From assembly GCA_028564925.1 (NCBI GenBank), contig CM053031.1:92558273-92622272 (forward strand): a stretch of 64,000 nucleotides of DNA, in the 5' to 3' direction. A model generated the notes under the pieces. That model did not search any database. It saw only the letters and a list, made by a program, of their open reading frames with translations, and was not told the origin of the DNA. Origin of the DNA: Lithobates sylvaticus (Eukaryota; Chordata; Amphibia; Anura; Ranidae). Both the position numbers and the translations under genes were made by a program. Of the stretch, positions 11,131 to 23,060 are shown one piece after another (within the stretch, counting starts at the first letter, position 1; each line of letters starts with the position of its first letter).

Positions 11131-12090
11131 AATGCTGATGATCCTCATGAGCGTACGCTTGTTCAGGTAGTGGAGAGGAAGGCGAACCCTGCTCATCTGC
11201 CCTCCCTCCCTGTTGATCCAGAGGAAGGCAAAAAACCCTGGCTGAGCTGGCCAATTGCTACAGCTGAGGGAAAAAAATTCCTTCCTGACCCCGGAGGCGA
11301 TCGGTGGACCCTGGATCAACTTTTTGGTGTGTGGTGCCCTGGGGTCTTACCTTTCCTTGATATTTAGCTTATGCTGTGAGTGTCCTGGGGAAAAAGCGTT
11401 CCCGGTCGGCGGTTATGGATGTTGCTCTGTTGAGCTGGGGGGTGAGTGGGAGCCCGGCAGGGTAGGGGGTAACGGTACCGTTGCTGGTGGGTACTGTAGG
11501 TGCAGGGTAGCCAGGTGTACCAAGATGGCTGCCGGTCTAGGCCCAAGATGCTGACGCCTAGGGGTAGAGAACCGCACGCCTTTATACAATGCAGCTCAGC
11601 TAGAGGCTGGATGGGTGTTGGGTGAGACAGGGCACTGTACACTACGTTGGGGGTCTAGTGTAGCTTAGCCTGTGGTGTGCTGCGGCTGCCTCTGGGTGTA
11701 GCAAGATGGCCGCCGAGCTAGGCCCGATCCACGGGCTGTCCTGAACTAGGGGGGGTTCCCGTGTGCTGGGTGTGGGTCAAGGATACCGGGGGGGTGAGTC
11801 CGGGTTTGGTGGGGGTTGCAATGCTTCCCGGGGGCGGGATGAGGAGAGTGGTGGGGCGGATGGCCGGCGCTAGGCCGGAGCCGCGGTACTAGGCCGAAGC
11901 CGCGGTGTTGCCCAGGCGGCTTGCGGCGTTCCGGTTTGCGTCCGCCGGCGGGTCGCGATCTAAGGGGGGGCTATGGTCCCTAGTGTGGAGTCCGGGGAGG
12001 GTTCCGCTTCGTATTCCCTTCCCGGTCCACGCTGCTGGGGGGGTCCGAGGAAGCGTCCTCGGTAGCCTGGATGGACGGCGCTGGATGGAC
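11131..12090 (-). promoter_or_regulatory. GC/CpG-rich leader of the L2 LINE (putative 5' UTR)
   Basis: Sequence between the minisatellite and the right half of the host element. From about 11390 it is G/C-rich with many CpG dinucleotides (for example 11850-12080). The block at 11215-11330 (GAGGAAGGCAAAAAACCCTG, TTCCTTCCTGACCCCGGAGG) resembles a motif I recall from other amphibian repeats, so it may be a conserved module. A 5' UTR promoter role is inferred from position only. The boundary with the flanking element is unclear. Confidence 0.4.
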
Positions 12091-12199
12091 GGCGCTGCTG
12101 ATAGTGCTGACAGTGTTAGTGTCAGTCCTGTGCCCTGTGCCCTGTGCCATTGGTCTTCGGTCTTCGGTCTGTCCCCGCTCTGTCAGCGTGTACGGCGCC

Positions 12200-12440
12200 A
12201 TTGTAAAATTAAAAAGCCGCGCCTCCTCCTCCTCCTCGTCCGTGATAGGAGGAACTCTGTTTTCCCATCAGTCAGTGTGCAGTGTTCCGCCTATCACAGA
12301 CGTCCTCTCATCCTCATCCATGAGATGAGAATGACAGGCCATCCGTGATAGGCGGAACACTGTACTGCTGGGAAAATTAGTGTCCGCCTATCACGGACGG
12401 GCGGGAGGAGGCGGCGCGGCTTTTTAAAACCGCCGCCTGT
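12200..12440. repeat. Inverted repeats in the right half of the TA-flanked element
   Basis: CCTCCTCCTCCTCGTCCGTG and CAGTGTTCCGCCTATCACAG recur in inverted form (GTGATAGGCGGAACACTG, then CCGCCTATCACGGACGGGC). This gives nested hairpins typical of foldback-prone MITE interiors. Confidence 0.6.
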
Positions 12441-13303
12441 CTACATGACAAGCTGTTCATGTAGGCAGACGGCGGTGACTCGAATATAAGCCGAGGGGGG
12501 GACTTTCAGCCCTAAAAAAATGGGCTGAAAATCTCGGCTTATATTCGAGTATATACGGTATGTCAGGAATTTTGTACCAAAAGCGGTACAATTATTTTGC
12601 ATGGAAATTTGGCGTTTTATATTGTAGGCCTACAATTCTTATGAATAACTCACTTAAATCTGTCCAAACCAGAGTCTAGTAGATATCCCGGGTATGATAA
12701 AGTTTGAAACACAAAATCATAAATTATAATATAATAAATAACTATAAAAATGATTCAATAATGTAATCAAATCAAAAACACTGAAATTTGCTCAGTTGCA
12801 GAATTGTCGCTGTCATTAGATTTAGTGTTTGATGATGAATTGTGATTCTAATTTATTATCGCTGTTTTCTAGTTGGTCTAAAACCACTTTTGACATAAAG
12901 GGACACTTTTTGGTTGCTATGGACAATCTCCAGTTTCCAGGCAGAATTTTTTTTATTTATTATATAAAACTACATGCAGGGCACTGGCCAGACCACTAGG
13001 GACAAAGGGATGTGTTATTTTTTTATACAGTACTGTAATCTGTAAGATTACAGTACTGTATGTGTTTTGTGTGTTTTAACTTTTTTAACGTCGCAGGGAA
13101 CGGAGATCAGCGGCACTCGGCACTGTGTGAATCGAGCGGAGGAGCTCGCACACACAGCGGGGAGACATCGCAGGATCCAGGGGACAAGGTAAGTAACTTC
13201 CCCTGTATCCTGCAATGCGATCCCGAGTCTGGTTTGGGGTTACCGCTTATGGTACTGAAGTTCCACCCCGAGCCAGACTCGGGATTACCGCCAGGGAGGT
13301 TAA

Positions 13304-14276
13304 AATCCAATTTATTAAAACATAAGAAATGTGCACTCACATTTGCCACATCTTGTATTGAATGCAAATGATATTTCCCAGCTGCGAGATCCTCGCCTCC
13401 TCATTCTGATGTACGAGACACCGGAAATGACATCACCAGCTTCACTGAACGTGTTGCATCACTTATCGCGTGACTTCTTCAAAGTAATTTGCATATTATT
13501 TTCTTTATGAGCGTGAAGTTCACTTTTTGAATGGTAGCAGCTGTTCTTTTGTTTGCATATAATTAATTACAATTATTGTTACATAGCAGTGTACAAGTTT
13601 TTATCCATAACATTACATTGTGTTAATATTGCAGTTAATGTGTTAATATTGCAGTGTTGCCCTAGACTAATATTCCATGTGACTTTCACGTGATAACAAG
13701 CTTGCTGTTTCTTTTTTTGTGTTAAAAGAAAAAACATTGAAAAGACTATAATTGCTTTAGGAACAGACACACCTAGATCTTGGACTTCAGCAAGTCTTTT
13801 GCCACATGCTGGTGTCTTTCTACTTACAGTTTGTTTGTTTTCTGGTCTTATTTGTCTGATCTCCTTACTTTAACATCTGGCTTGGCTGACTACTCCTGTT
13901 GGCTCTAGATCCAATGGTTCTGGTCCTGACTTTAGTCTGGCAGATTTGTTCTAGCTGACTCTGGTCCTAGGGCATCCCTACCCTATTAGACACAATCAGC
14001 TATTCTTTACTTACTACAGGACTGCTAGAATAGCAGTCTATTGAAGAATTCATTAGAACTTGTATAATATATGAAAACACTGTTAACATTTAACACAATT
14101 ATTCTACAACCTTGCCTACTTATAGCTTTCCTTTGCATAGTGGCTATAGTTTAAAAGGAAACCTTAACTAAGCTGGCCAGGATGCTTCCCTTACTTCTTG
14201 TATGATGAGCCCTAACACTCAATGGATGAGAAATCTCAGCTTTATAATACAACTCTTGTATCGCTTTGACAAGCCA
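13304..14276. other. Unassigned non-coding DNA
   Basis: Right flank of the nested element. On the minus strand GAAGAAGTCACGCGATAAG lies near 13460-13480. CAATTTATTAAAAC at 13308 resembles CAATTTATTGAAAC at 46509. No coding sequence. Confidence 0.35.
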
Positions 14277-14879
14277 TATTGAAAGTACCCTAGATGACTC
14301 AGTATACCCCTTCTTTAGTCCCTTTAGAAGGAGGGACAAGTTCTCTACTTGAAATAACTTTTTTTTTTTTTTTCGGTAAGTATTTAAGTAAACCAGATGC
14401 AATATGCTGTCCTCTTGTCCATCATCTGCTAGAAAGATATGGAGCACTGACTCCCAGCTTTGATGCAAAGACATAGTGATTTTAGAGAGATACCAAGGTG
14501 TTGGCACAAGACCATTGACCTAAGGCCCCTTTCATCTGTTGATGGATGAAAAACAGACATCAATGCATCTCCATGAAAAAACAGATGTGAATGGATGATC
14601 ATCCATTTACATTGGCTTCCGTCAACATCCTTTTTTTGGAAAGCGAATTAGGTGAAAACTAGATGTAAAGAGACAAAAGGTGGTTAAGGAATCTATCTGG
14701 AGGATGTAAAAAACTGATGTAAAAACTGATGAAAAACCTTATCCCTCTTTTGAATCTTCATGGAAGGTAGAGGCCAGGGTTAAGCTATCACGTGCGAAGA
14801 GGGAACCTTGACTTCCTGGGCCAGTGTGATATAATAGCATTGGCATGCACCCCTTCATTCACAATCTATTTTTTAAGGC

Positions 14880-15480
14880 CTGAAGAGTGAGGCCCATGAG
14901 TCACTGAAGTTGAGACAGTGACCGTAGGAGCACAGTGAGGTATGAGTGCCTGCAGGGTTCTCTTGGCTGGACATGATGGCAGCTGACGAAGGAAGGAGGC
15001 TTAGGTGCTGTGGATGCAGGACACAGGATGCAGCTATGCCGTGGATGCACGACCAGGGAGCAGGTGCGCTGCGGGTGTAGGTCAGCAGATGCAGGAGCGC
15101 TGAAGGGCAGCGGATTCCCTGAACATGCAGGACAGCAAGCAGGAGCAAGGTCAGACACAGCGGATTAGTTAGCAGAGATGGCAGGCAAGGAGTGGTCGGA
15201 GTTCAGGTCGGGTTGGTAGTGGAGGATCAGGTAGACAAGTAGAAGAAGTAAGGTTTAAGGATGCCAAGGGTCAGGACTGGAGACAGCAGTGAGGTCATGA
15301 AGCCAGATCAGTATTGGATCAGATGCAGGCTCAGGATCAGGTCACAGGGTAAAACTGCAGTTCAAACAGAAAAGAACTAGTGCAGCTGAAGCCCTTTTAA
15401 AGGCCACTGGACGCCAAGGCATAGTTACTGTGCGCGCATGCGCGATCTTTGCGATCTGCACTTGTGGCACATCTCTTCAC
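14880..15480 (-). repeat. LTR-like or leader-like block within the tandem unit
   Basis: On the minus strand this block is rich in CTGACC, CCTGCTTGCTGTCCTGC and CCTGATCCTCC strings. It resembles in style the 5' leader of the Ty3-type fossil at 51780-52350. A CpG-rich GTGCGCGCATGCGCGATC string lies at one side. It may be part of an old Ty3-type terminal repeat; also present in units 2 and 3. No coding sequence. Confidence 0.3.
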
Positions 15481-15586
15481 TGCTAGCCTGACTATGCCTT
15501 TGTGAGCCTGTGTGCCTTAGATTTTCTGCAGAACCATGAACAGTGTGTTTCTGACAGAAACACATAAACTAGAGGAAAGTCACAAG

Positions 15587-16088
15587 TTAAAGTGGAGTTC
15601 CACCCACTTTTACAACTCTTCAGCATCCCTCACTAAACTGTGCACTGTAAACAAATTGGATATTTTTTTTATTTGTTTTTCAGCACAGACTGTATATCTG
15701 CTGTATTCATTTTTCACTTCCTCCTCCCTGGCCGCGGCCCATCGCATCATTTCCTGTTTGCAATGCCTCCTGGGAAGGGGCAGCAACTTCCTCTCAAACT
15801 GCCGTTGCTATGGAAACCTGACCTGAAACCTATTACACTGCTTATGCTGCACTGAGCATGTACGAGATCTGCAAGGATGAGATCCAGGAAGAAATACAGT
15901 CTGGCTTCAGATGCCCACACTTAAGATGGCCACGGCCTGCTGCAAGTTTATAAAATAACAAACTACTGCTAAAAACTAACAAAACAGACCTTAGTTTACA
16001 GACTAACTTTACTAGAATACATTAAGCTTGTGTATTATAGGGGTATTTTTATTTAAAAAATATAATTTCGGCCGGAACACCGCTTTAA
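15587..16088. mobile_element. TTAA-flanked short element (AGTGGAGTTCCACCC type)
   Basis: TTAA at 15587-15590, left end AGTGGAGTTCCACCC, right end GGCCGGAACACCGCT, TTAA at 16085-16088. The body is about 494 bp and non-coding. The same family lies at 26074-26548. Copies sit at the equivalent place in tandem units 2 and 3 (offsets 2742 and 5485). Terminal inverted repeats plus TTAA duplication indicate a piggyBac-type MITE. Confidence 0.75.
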
Positions 16089-16717
16089 TGACAGGGCATA
16101 CTGCCCTAAGGCATAACAGCACTTTAAGTGGGAATAGAAAAAAAGGTACTGGTGATTCACCCTGGAGACCATTATGTCTATGGTTGATGTCCTCCAGTTA
16201 AACACCTTCTGTAGAAGATCAGTTCTGAGCTTCCACTCATTGCTATCCACAAAGTAGTTATTCCAGGCATCCGACTTCAACACTAATTACCTTTAGTATT
16301 CTTTGTTAAGTCTATTATGTGTTTGCTAAGAAAAGTATGTTTTCTTCCTCTTAGAATAAAATAAAACTCTCTGGGGCTGGGTCAAACAAAATTTCAAAGA
16401 GTATGTGGGTAAAGGAGATGTCCTCTATATACAGAAAGCTGTCAAAGTCCTCTGTATTTCTTTCTTTATGCCATTCTCCAAGACAATACCAAAATGTACT
16501 AACCAAAGCTGAAGAAGCAGACTTGGATGTAACTGAAGACACTTTACCTGAGGAAGGTGAAAAATAATAGCTTCATGCCACACTTTGCACCAATCAGAAT
16601 CTAAAGCAGACCAGGTCATTTTGGTCTTGTTTAATTATGCTCATACTAGAATTTTTTTTACAAGAATTGTGATCTTCATTTATGGCTGAAAAACAAATGT
16701 GTGGTCTTCTGAACATA

Positions 16718-17004
16718 TTAAAGTGGAAGTAAACCCTTCCACATGACTTTGGCCTACAGGTAAGCCTAGATTAAGGCTTACCTGTAGGTCCAATAAATAT
16801 CTCCTAAACCTACATGGTTTAGGAGATATTTAGCGATGAAAAGGCATCGCTGTCTACGGCGCATGCGCCGTAGACAGCGGCGCGCAGGCGCACTGAGGGC
16901 GCACTGAGGATGCCGATCTCACGGCAATATGCCGATCTCGTGCGCATGCGCGGGAGTGACGTCATCACCGCTCCAGCGAATGATAGCGCTGGAGCGGCGA
17001 GACC
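16718..17004. mobile_element. Left part of a TTAA-flanked element cut by the duplication breakpoint
   Basis: TTAA at 16718-16721 then AGTGGAAGTAAACCCTTCC. It contains three perfect palindromes in a row: CCTACAGGTAAGCCTAGATT with its partner arm (16753-16787), AATATCTCCTAAACC with its inverse (16796-16830), and GCTGTCTACGGCGC with its inverse (16850-16880). The copy stops at GAGACCC (17004) where the next tandem unit begins. Confidence 0.75.
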
Positions 17005-17020
17005 CGCTCCAGCGCTATCA

Positions 17021-19762
17021 TATTGAAAGTACCCTAGATGACTCAGTATACCCCTTCTTTAGTCCCTTTAGAAGGAGGGACAAGTTCTCTACTTGAAATA
17101 ACTTTTTTTTTTTTTCGGTAAGTATTTAAGTAAACCAGATGCAATATGCTGTCCTCTTGTCCATCATCTGCTAGAAAGATATGGAGCACTGACTCCCAGC
17201 TTTGATGCAAAGACATAGTGATTTTAGAGAGATACCAAGGTGTTGGCACAAGACCATTGACCTAAGGCCCCTTTCATCTGTTGATGGATGAAAAACAGAC
17301 ATCAATGCATCTCCATGAAAAAACAGATGTGAATGGATGATCATCCATTTACATTGGCTTCCGTCAACATCCTTTTTTTGGAAAGCGAATTAGGTGAAAA
17401 CTAGATGTAAAGAGACAAAAGGTGGTTAAGGAATCTATCTGGAGGATGTAAAAAACTGATGTAAAAACTGATGAAAAACCTTATCCCTCTTTTGAATCTT
17501 CATGGAAGGTAGAGGCCAGGGTTAAGCTATCACGTGCGAAGAGGGAACCTTGACTTCCTGGGCCAGTGTGATATAATAGCATTGGCATGCACCCCTTCAT
17601 TCACAATCTATTTTTTAAGGCCTGAAGAGTGAGGCCCATGAGTCACTGAAGTTGAGACAGTGACCGTAGGAGCACAGTGAGGTATGAGTGCCTGCAGGGT
17701 TCTCTTGGCTGGACATGATGGCAGCTGATGAAGGAAGGAGGCTTAGGTGCTGTGGATGCAGGACACAGGATGCAGCTATGCCGTGGATGCACGACCAGGG
17801 AGCAGGTGCGCTGCGGGTGTAGGTCAGCAGATGCAGGAGCGCTGAAGGGCAGCGGATTCCCTGAACATGCAGGACAGCAAGCAGGAGCAAGGTCAGACAC
17901 AGCGGATTAGTTAGCAGAGATGGCAGGCAAGGAGTGGTCGGAGTTCAGGTCGGGTTGGTAGTGGAGGATCAGGTAGACAAGTAGAAGAAGTAAGGTTTAA
18001 GGATGCCAAGGGTCAGGACTGGAGACAGCAGTGAGGTCATGAAGCCAGATCAGTATTGGATCAGATGCAGGCTCAGGATCAGGTCACAGGGTAAAACTGC
18101 AGTTCAAACAGAAAAGAACTAGTGCAGCTGAAGCCCTTTTAAAGGCCACTGGACGCCAAGGCATAGTTACTGTGCGCGCATGCGCGATCTTTGCGATCTG
18201 CACTTGTGGCACATCTCTTCACTGCTAGCCTGACTATGCCTTTGTGAGCCTGTGTGCCTTAGATTTTCTGCAGAACCATGAACAGTGTGTTTCTGACAGA
18301 AACACATAAACTAGAGGAAAGTCACAAGTTAAAGTGGAGTTCCACCCACTTTTACAACTCTTCAGCATCCCTCACTAAACTGTGCACTGTAAACAAATTG
18401 GATATTTTTTTTATTTGTTTTTCAGCACAGACTGTATATCTGCTGTATTCATTTTTCACTTCCTCCTCCCTGGCCGCGGCCCATCGCATCATTTCCTGTT
18501 TGCAATGCCTCCTGGGAAGGGGCAGCAACTTCCTCTCAAACTGCCGTTGCTATGGAAACCTGACCTGAAACCTATTACACTGCTTATGCTGCACTGAGCA
18601 TGTACGAGATCTGCAAGGATGAGATCCAGGAAGAAATACAGTCTGGCTTCAGATGCCCACACTTAAGATGGCCACGGCCTGCTGCAAGTTTATAAAATAA
18701 CAAACTACTGCTAAAAACTAACAAAACAGACCTTAGTTTACAGACTAACTTTACTAGAATACATTAAGCTTGTGTATTATAGGGGTATTTTTATTTAAAA
18801 AATATAATTTCGGCCGGAACACCGCTTTAATGACAGGGCATACTGCCCTAAGGCATAACAGCACTTTAAGTGGGAATAGAAAAAAAGGTACTGGTGATTC
18901 ACCCTGGAGACCATTATGTCTATGGTTGATGTCCTCCAGTTAAACACCTTCTGTAGAAGATCAGTTCTGAGCTTCCACTCATTGCTATCCACAAAGTAGT
19001 TATTCCAGGCATCCGACTTCAACACTAATTACCTTTAGTATTCTTTGTTAAGTCTATTATGTGTTTGCTAAGAAAAGTATGTTTTCTTCCTCTTAGAATA
19101 AAATAAAACTCTCTGGGGCTGGGTCAAACAAAATTTCAAAGAGTATGTGGGTAAAGGAGATGTCCTCTATATACAGAAAGCTGTCAAAGTCCTCTGTATT
19201 TCTTTCTTTATGCCATTCTCCAAGACAATACCAAAATGTACTAACCAAAGCTGAAGAAGCAGACTTGGATGTAACTGAAGACACTTTACCTGAGGAAGGT
19301 GAAAAATAATAGCTTCATGCCACACTTTGCACCAATCAGAATCTAAAGCAGACCAGGTCATTTTGGTCTTGTTTAATTATGCTCATACTAGAATTTTTTT
19401 TACAAGAATTGTGATCTTCATTTATGGCTGAAAAACAAATGTGTGGTCTTCTGAACATATTAAAGTGGAAGTAAACCCTTCCACATGACTTTGGCCTACA
19501 GGTAAGCCTAGATTAAGGCTTACCTGTAGGTCCAATAAATATCTCCTAAACCTACATGGTTTAGGAGATATTTAGCGATGAAAAGGCATCGCTGTCTACG
19601 GCGCATGCGCCGTAGACAGCGGCGCGCAGGCGCACTGAGGGCGCACTGAGGATGCCGATCTCACGGCAATATGCCGATCTCGTGCGCATGCGCGGGAGTG
19701 ACGTCATCACCGCTCCAGCGAATGATAGCGCTGGAGCGGCGAGACCCGCTCCAGCGCTATCA
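17021..19762. repeat. Large tandem repeat, unit 2 (2,742 bp)
   Basis: Same content and order as unit 1, at a constant offset of 2742 after the T-run (13 T here). It ends with the same 16-nt junction string at 19747-19762. By eye I see only the T-run length and a C/T difference at 17729 relative to unit 1, so the copies are very similar and the amplification is recent. Confidence 0.95.
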
Positions 19763-22700
19763 TATTGAAAGTACCCTAGATGACTCAGTATACCCCTTCT
19801 TTAGTCCCTTTAGAAGGAGGGACAAGTTCTCTACTTGAAATAACTTTTTTTTTTTTTTCGGTAAGTATTTAAGTAAACCAGATGCAATATGCTGTCCTCT
19901 TGTCCATCATCTGCTAGAAAGATATGGAGCACTGACTCCCAGCTTTGATGCAAAGACATAGTGATTTTAGAGAGATACCAAGGTGTTGGCACAAGACCAT
20001 TGACCTAAGGCCCCTTTCATCTGTTGATGGATGAAAAACAGACATCAATGCATCTCCATGAAAAAACAGATGTGAATGGATGATCATCCATTTACATTGG
20101 CTTCCGTCAACATCCTTTTTTTGGAAAGCGAATTAGGTGAAAACTAGATGTAAAGAGACAAAAGGTGGTTAAGGAATCTATCTGGAGGATGTAAAAAACT
20201 GATGTAAAAACTGATGAAAAACCTTATCCCTCTTTTGAATCTTCATGGAAGGTAGAGGCCAGGGTTAAGCTATCACGTGCGAAGAGGGAACCTTGACTTC
20301 CTGGGCCAGTGTGATATAATAGCATTGGCATGCACCCCTTCATTCACAATCTATTTTTTAAGGCCTGAAGAGTGAGGCCCATGAGTCACTGAAGTTGAGA
20401 CAGTGACCGTAGGAGCACAGTGAGGTATGAGTGCCTGCAGGGTTCTCTTGGCTGGACATGATGGCAGCTGATGAAGGAAGGAGGCTTAGGTGCTGTGGAT
20501 GCAGGACACAGGATGCAGCTATGCCGTGGATGCACGACCAGGGAGCAGGTGCGCTGCGGGTGTAGGTCAGCAGATGCAGGAGCGCTGAAGGGCAGCGGAT
20601 TCCCTGAACATGCAGGACAGCAAGCAGGAGCAAGGTCAGACACAGCGGATTAGTTAGCAGAGATGGCAGGCAAGGAGTGGTCGGAGTTCAGGTCGGGTTG
20701 GTAGTGGAGGATCAGGTAGACAAGTAGAAGAAGTAAGGTTTAAGGATGCCAAGGGTCAGGACTGGAGACAGCAGTGAGGTCATGAAGCCAGATCAGTATT
20801 GGATCAGATGCAGGCTCAGGATCAGGTCACAGGGTAAAACTGCAGTTCAAACAGAAAAGAACTAGTGCAGCTGAAGCCCTTTTAAAGGCCACTGGACGCC
20901 AAGGCATAGTTACTGTGCGCGCATGCGCGATCTTTGCGATCTGCACTTGTGGCACATCTCTTCACTGCTAGCCTGACTATGCCTTTGTGAGCCTGTGTGC
21001 CTTAGATTTTCTGCAGAACCATGAACAGTGTGTTTCTGACAGAAACACATAAACTAGAGGAAAGTCACAAGTTAAAGTGGAGTTCCACCCACTTTTACAA
21101 CTCTTCAGCATCCCTCACTAAACTGTGCACTGTAAACAAATTGGATATTTTTTTTATTTGTTTTTCAGCACAGACTGTATATCTGCTGTATTCATTTTTC
21201 ACTTCCTCCTCCCTGGCCGCGGCCCATCGCATCATTTCCTGTTTGCAATGCCTCCTGGGAAGGGGCAGCAACTTCCTCTCAAACTGCCGTTGCTATGGAA
21301 ACCTGACCTGAAACCTATTACACTGCTTATGCTGCACTGAGCATGTACGAGATCTGCAAGGATGAGATCCAGGAAGAAATACAGTCTGGCTTCAGATGCC
21401 CACACTTAAGATGGCCACGGCCTGCTGCAAGTTTATAAAATAACAAACTACTGCTAAAAACTAACAAAACAGACCTTAGTTTACAGACTAACTTTACTAG
21501 AATACATTAAGCTTGTGTATTATAGGGGTATTTTTATTTAAAAAATATAATTTCGGCCGGAACACCGCTTTAATGACAGGGCATACTGCCCTAAGGCATA
21601 ACAGCACTTTAAGTGGGAATAGAAAAAAAGGTACTGGTGATTCACCCTGGAGACCATTATGTCTATGGTTGATGTCCTCCAGTTAAACACCTTCTGTAGA
21701 AGATCAGTTCTGAGCTTCCACTCATTGCTATCCACAAAGTAGTTATTCCAGGCATCCGACTTCAACACTAATTACCTTTAGTATTCTTTGTTAAGTCTAT
21801 TATGTGTTTGCTAAGAAAAGTATGTTTTCTTCCTCTTAGAATAAAATAAAACTCTCTGGGGCTGGGTCAAACAAAATTTCAAAGAGTATGTGGGTAAAGG
21901 AGATGTCCTCTATATACAGAAAGCTGTCAAAGTCCTCTGTATTTCTTTCTTTATGCCATTCTCCAAGACAATACCAAAATGTACTAACCAAAGCTGAAGA
22001 AGCAGACTTGGATGTAACTGAAGACACTTTACCTGAGGAAGGTGAAAAATAATAGCTTTATGCCACACTTTGCACCAATCAGAATCTAAAGCAGACCAGG
22101 TCATTTTGGTCTTGTTTAATTATGCTCATACTAGAATTTTTTTTACAAGAATTGTGATCTTCATTTATGGCTGAAAAACAAATGTGTGGTCTTCTGAACA
22201 TATTAAAGTGGAAGTAAACCCTTCCACATGACTTTGGCCTACAGGTAAGCCTAGATTAAAGCGGTTCTGCACTCTGAAAAAAAATTTTTTTTTTTAGGAT
22301 GTAATATAAAGTGTGCTTACCTTTATTAGGGGACTCACCTGTTCCATCTTCCATCTCGATCGCCGCCGGTTTTCGTCCGATGAAGTTCCTCGTCTTCTTC
22401 TTTAGTGCTGGGGGCCATCTTGCCTGTGGGCATGTGAAACACCCACAGGGACTTTAGATGGCCCAGCATGCACTGCCGTTACTCGCGCGTGCGCAGTAAC
22501 GGCTCATCTGCCGAGATCTCACGAGATTTCGGCAGATGCGGCCGAAATCTCGGGAGATTTCGGAAGATGTGGCCGAAATCTCGCGAGATTTCGGAAGATG
22601 CCCGCACTGGCTCCTGGGATCAATGACACCAGATCCCAGGAGACAGTGCGGCGTGACGACGATCGACGCAAGACCCCGCCCGCCGCCGCAGAGGGAGAAG

Positions 22701-23060
22701 ACCGGAAGTCTTCAATTACAAGGTAAGTAAAAAAAAAAAAAAAAAAAAAAAACATTTCATTTAGTACTCTTTGCCTGATTTGGAAGGCAAAGAGATTTAC
22801 TAAATGAAATGAGTGTAGAACCGCTTTAAGGCTTACCTGTAGGTCCAATAAATATCTCCTAAACCTACATGGTTTAGGAGATATTTAGCGATGAAAAGGC
22901 ATCGCTGTCTACGGCGCATGCGCCGTAGACAGCGGCGCGCAGGCGCACTGAGGGCGCACTGAGGATGCCGATCTCACGGCAATATGCCGATCTCGTGCGC
23001 ATGCGCGGGAGTGACGTCATCACCGCTCCAGCGAATGATAGCGCTGGAGCGGCGAGACCC
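19763..23060. repeat. Large tandem repeat, unit 3 (with a 566-bp insertion)
   Basis: Third copy. It has a T-run of 14, shares T at 20472 with unit 2, and has a private T at 22059 where the others have C. Unlike units 1 and 2 it is interrupted at 22260-22825 by a TTAA element. It also continues past GAGACCC (23060) into the ordinary right half of the host MITE (GGAAGTCACTCC) instead of the 16-nt junction string. It therefore preserves the ancestral right flank. Confidence 0.95.

Larger units (their letters stand above)
6611..12000 (-). mobile_element. L2-type LINE retrotransposon (minus strand)
   Basis: Read on the minus strand, the order is: GC-rich leader (about 12000-11350), minisatellite block (11120-9700), AP endonuclease (about 9520-8700), reverse transcriptase (about 8250-6701), short 3' UTR and a (CATT)n tail at 6611-6630. 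The 3' end, with GCAGTTGCAGCGCTATACAAAT just before the tail, is L2-like. The 5' boundary is not determined; it lies somewhere between 11400 and 12150. The element inserted into the TA-flanked element, whose halves lie at 6351-6610 and after about 12090. It is decayed but nearly full-length for the enzymatic ORF, with an in-frame stop and at least two frame changes. Confidence 0.8.
6351..12559. mobile_element. TA-flanked inverted-repeat element inside the TTAA element
   Basis: Left end CCGTATATACTCGAGTATA (from 6352) is matched by the reverse complement at the right end, TATATTCGAGTATATACGG (to 12558). Each side is flanked by TA, which fits a Tc1/mariner-type target duplication. The subterminal GTATAAGCCGAGG on the left pairs with CTCGGCTTATATTCGAG on the right. 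It carries no coding sequence of its own and has been opened by an L2 LINE near 6610. I recall ends of this kind as widespread in amphibian genomes; the transposase family is inferred. Confidence 0.75.
6328..13303. mobile_element. TTAA-flanked inverted-repeat element (piggyBac-like MITE), outermost of a nest
   Basis: TTAA at 6328-6331 is followed by CCTCCCTGGCGGTA. At the far end TACCGCCAGGGAGG is followed by TTAA at 13300-13303. This is a perfect 14-bp terminal inverted repeat with a TTAA target duplication, the signature of piggyBac-type transposition. Its own sequence is about 6332-6350 plus 12561-13299; everything between is a later insertion. The right part includes ATTACAGTACTGTA palindromes and AGCCAGACTCGGGATTACCG next to the right end. 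No transposase is present. Confidence 0.8.
14277..17020. repeat. Large tandem repeat, unit 1 (2,744 bp)
   Basis: First of three head-to-tail copies. It begins TATTGAAAGTACCC and ends with the junction string CGCTCCAGCGCTATCA at 17005-17020. It contains a T-run of 15 (14359-14373), a CTTTCATCTGTTGATGG repeat, an LTR-like block (14880-15480), a TTAA element (15591-16084) and the left part of another TTAA element (from 16722). It differs from units 2 and 3 by C at 14987 where they have T. ORFs repeated in all copies have no recognisable domains. Confidence 0.95.

Noticed and set aside
9116-11319. Two long His/Ser-rich ORFs (639 and 500 codons) as real proteins
   Set aside because: They overlap in different frames over the same 44-bp-core tandem array; openness follows from the repeat lacking stops. 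Only the end of the longer one carries genuine endonuclease sequence.
14873-21311. ORFs repeated three times in the tandem units as a duplicated gene family
   Set aside because: They recur only because the DNA is triplicated; they overlap on both strands, lie across MITE and LTR-like sequence and show no domains.
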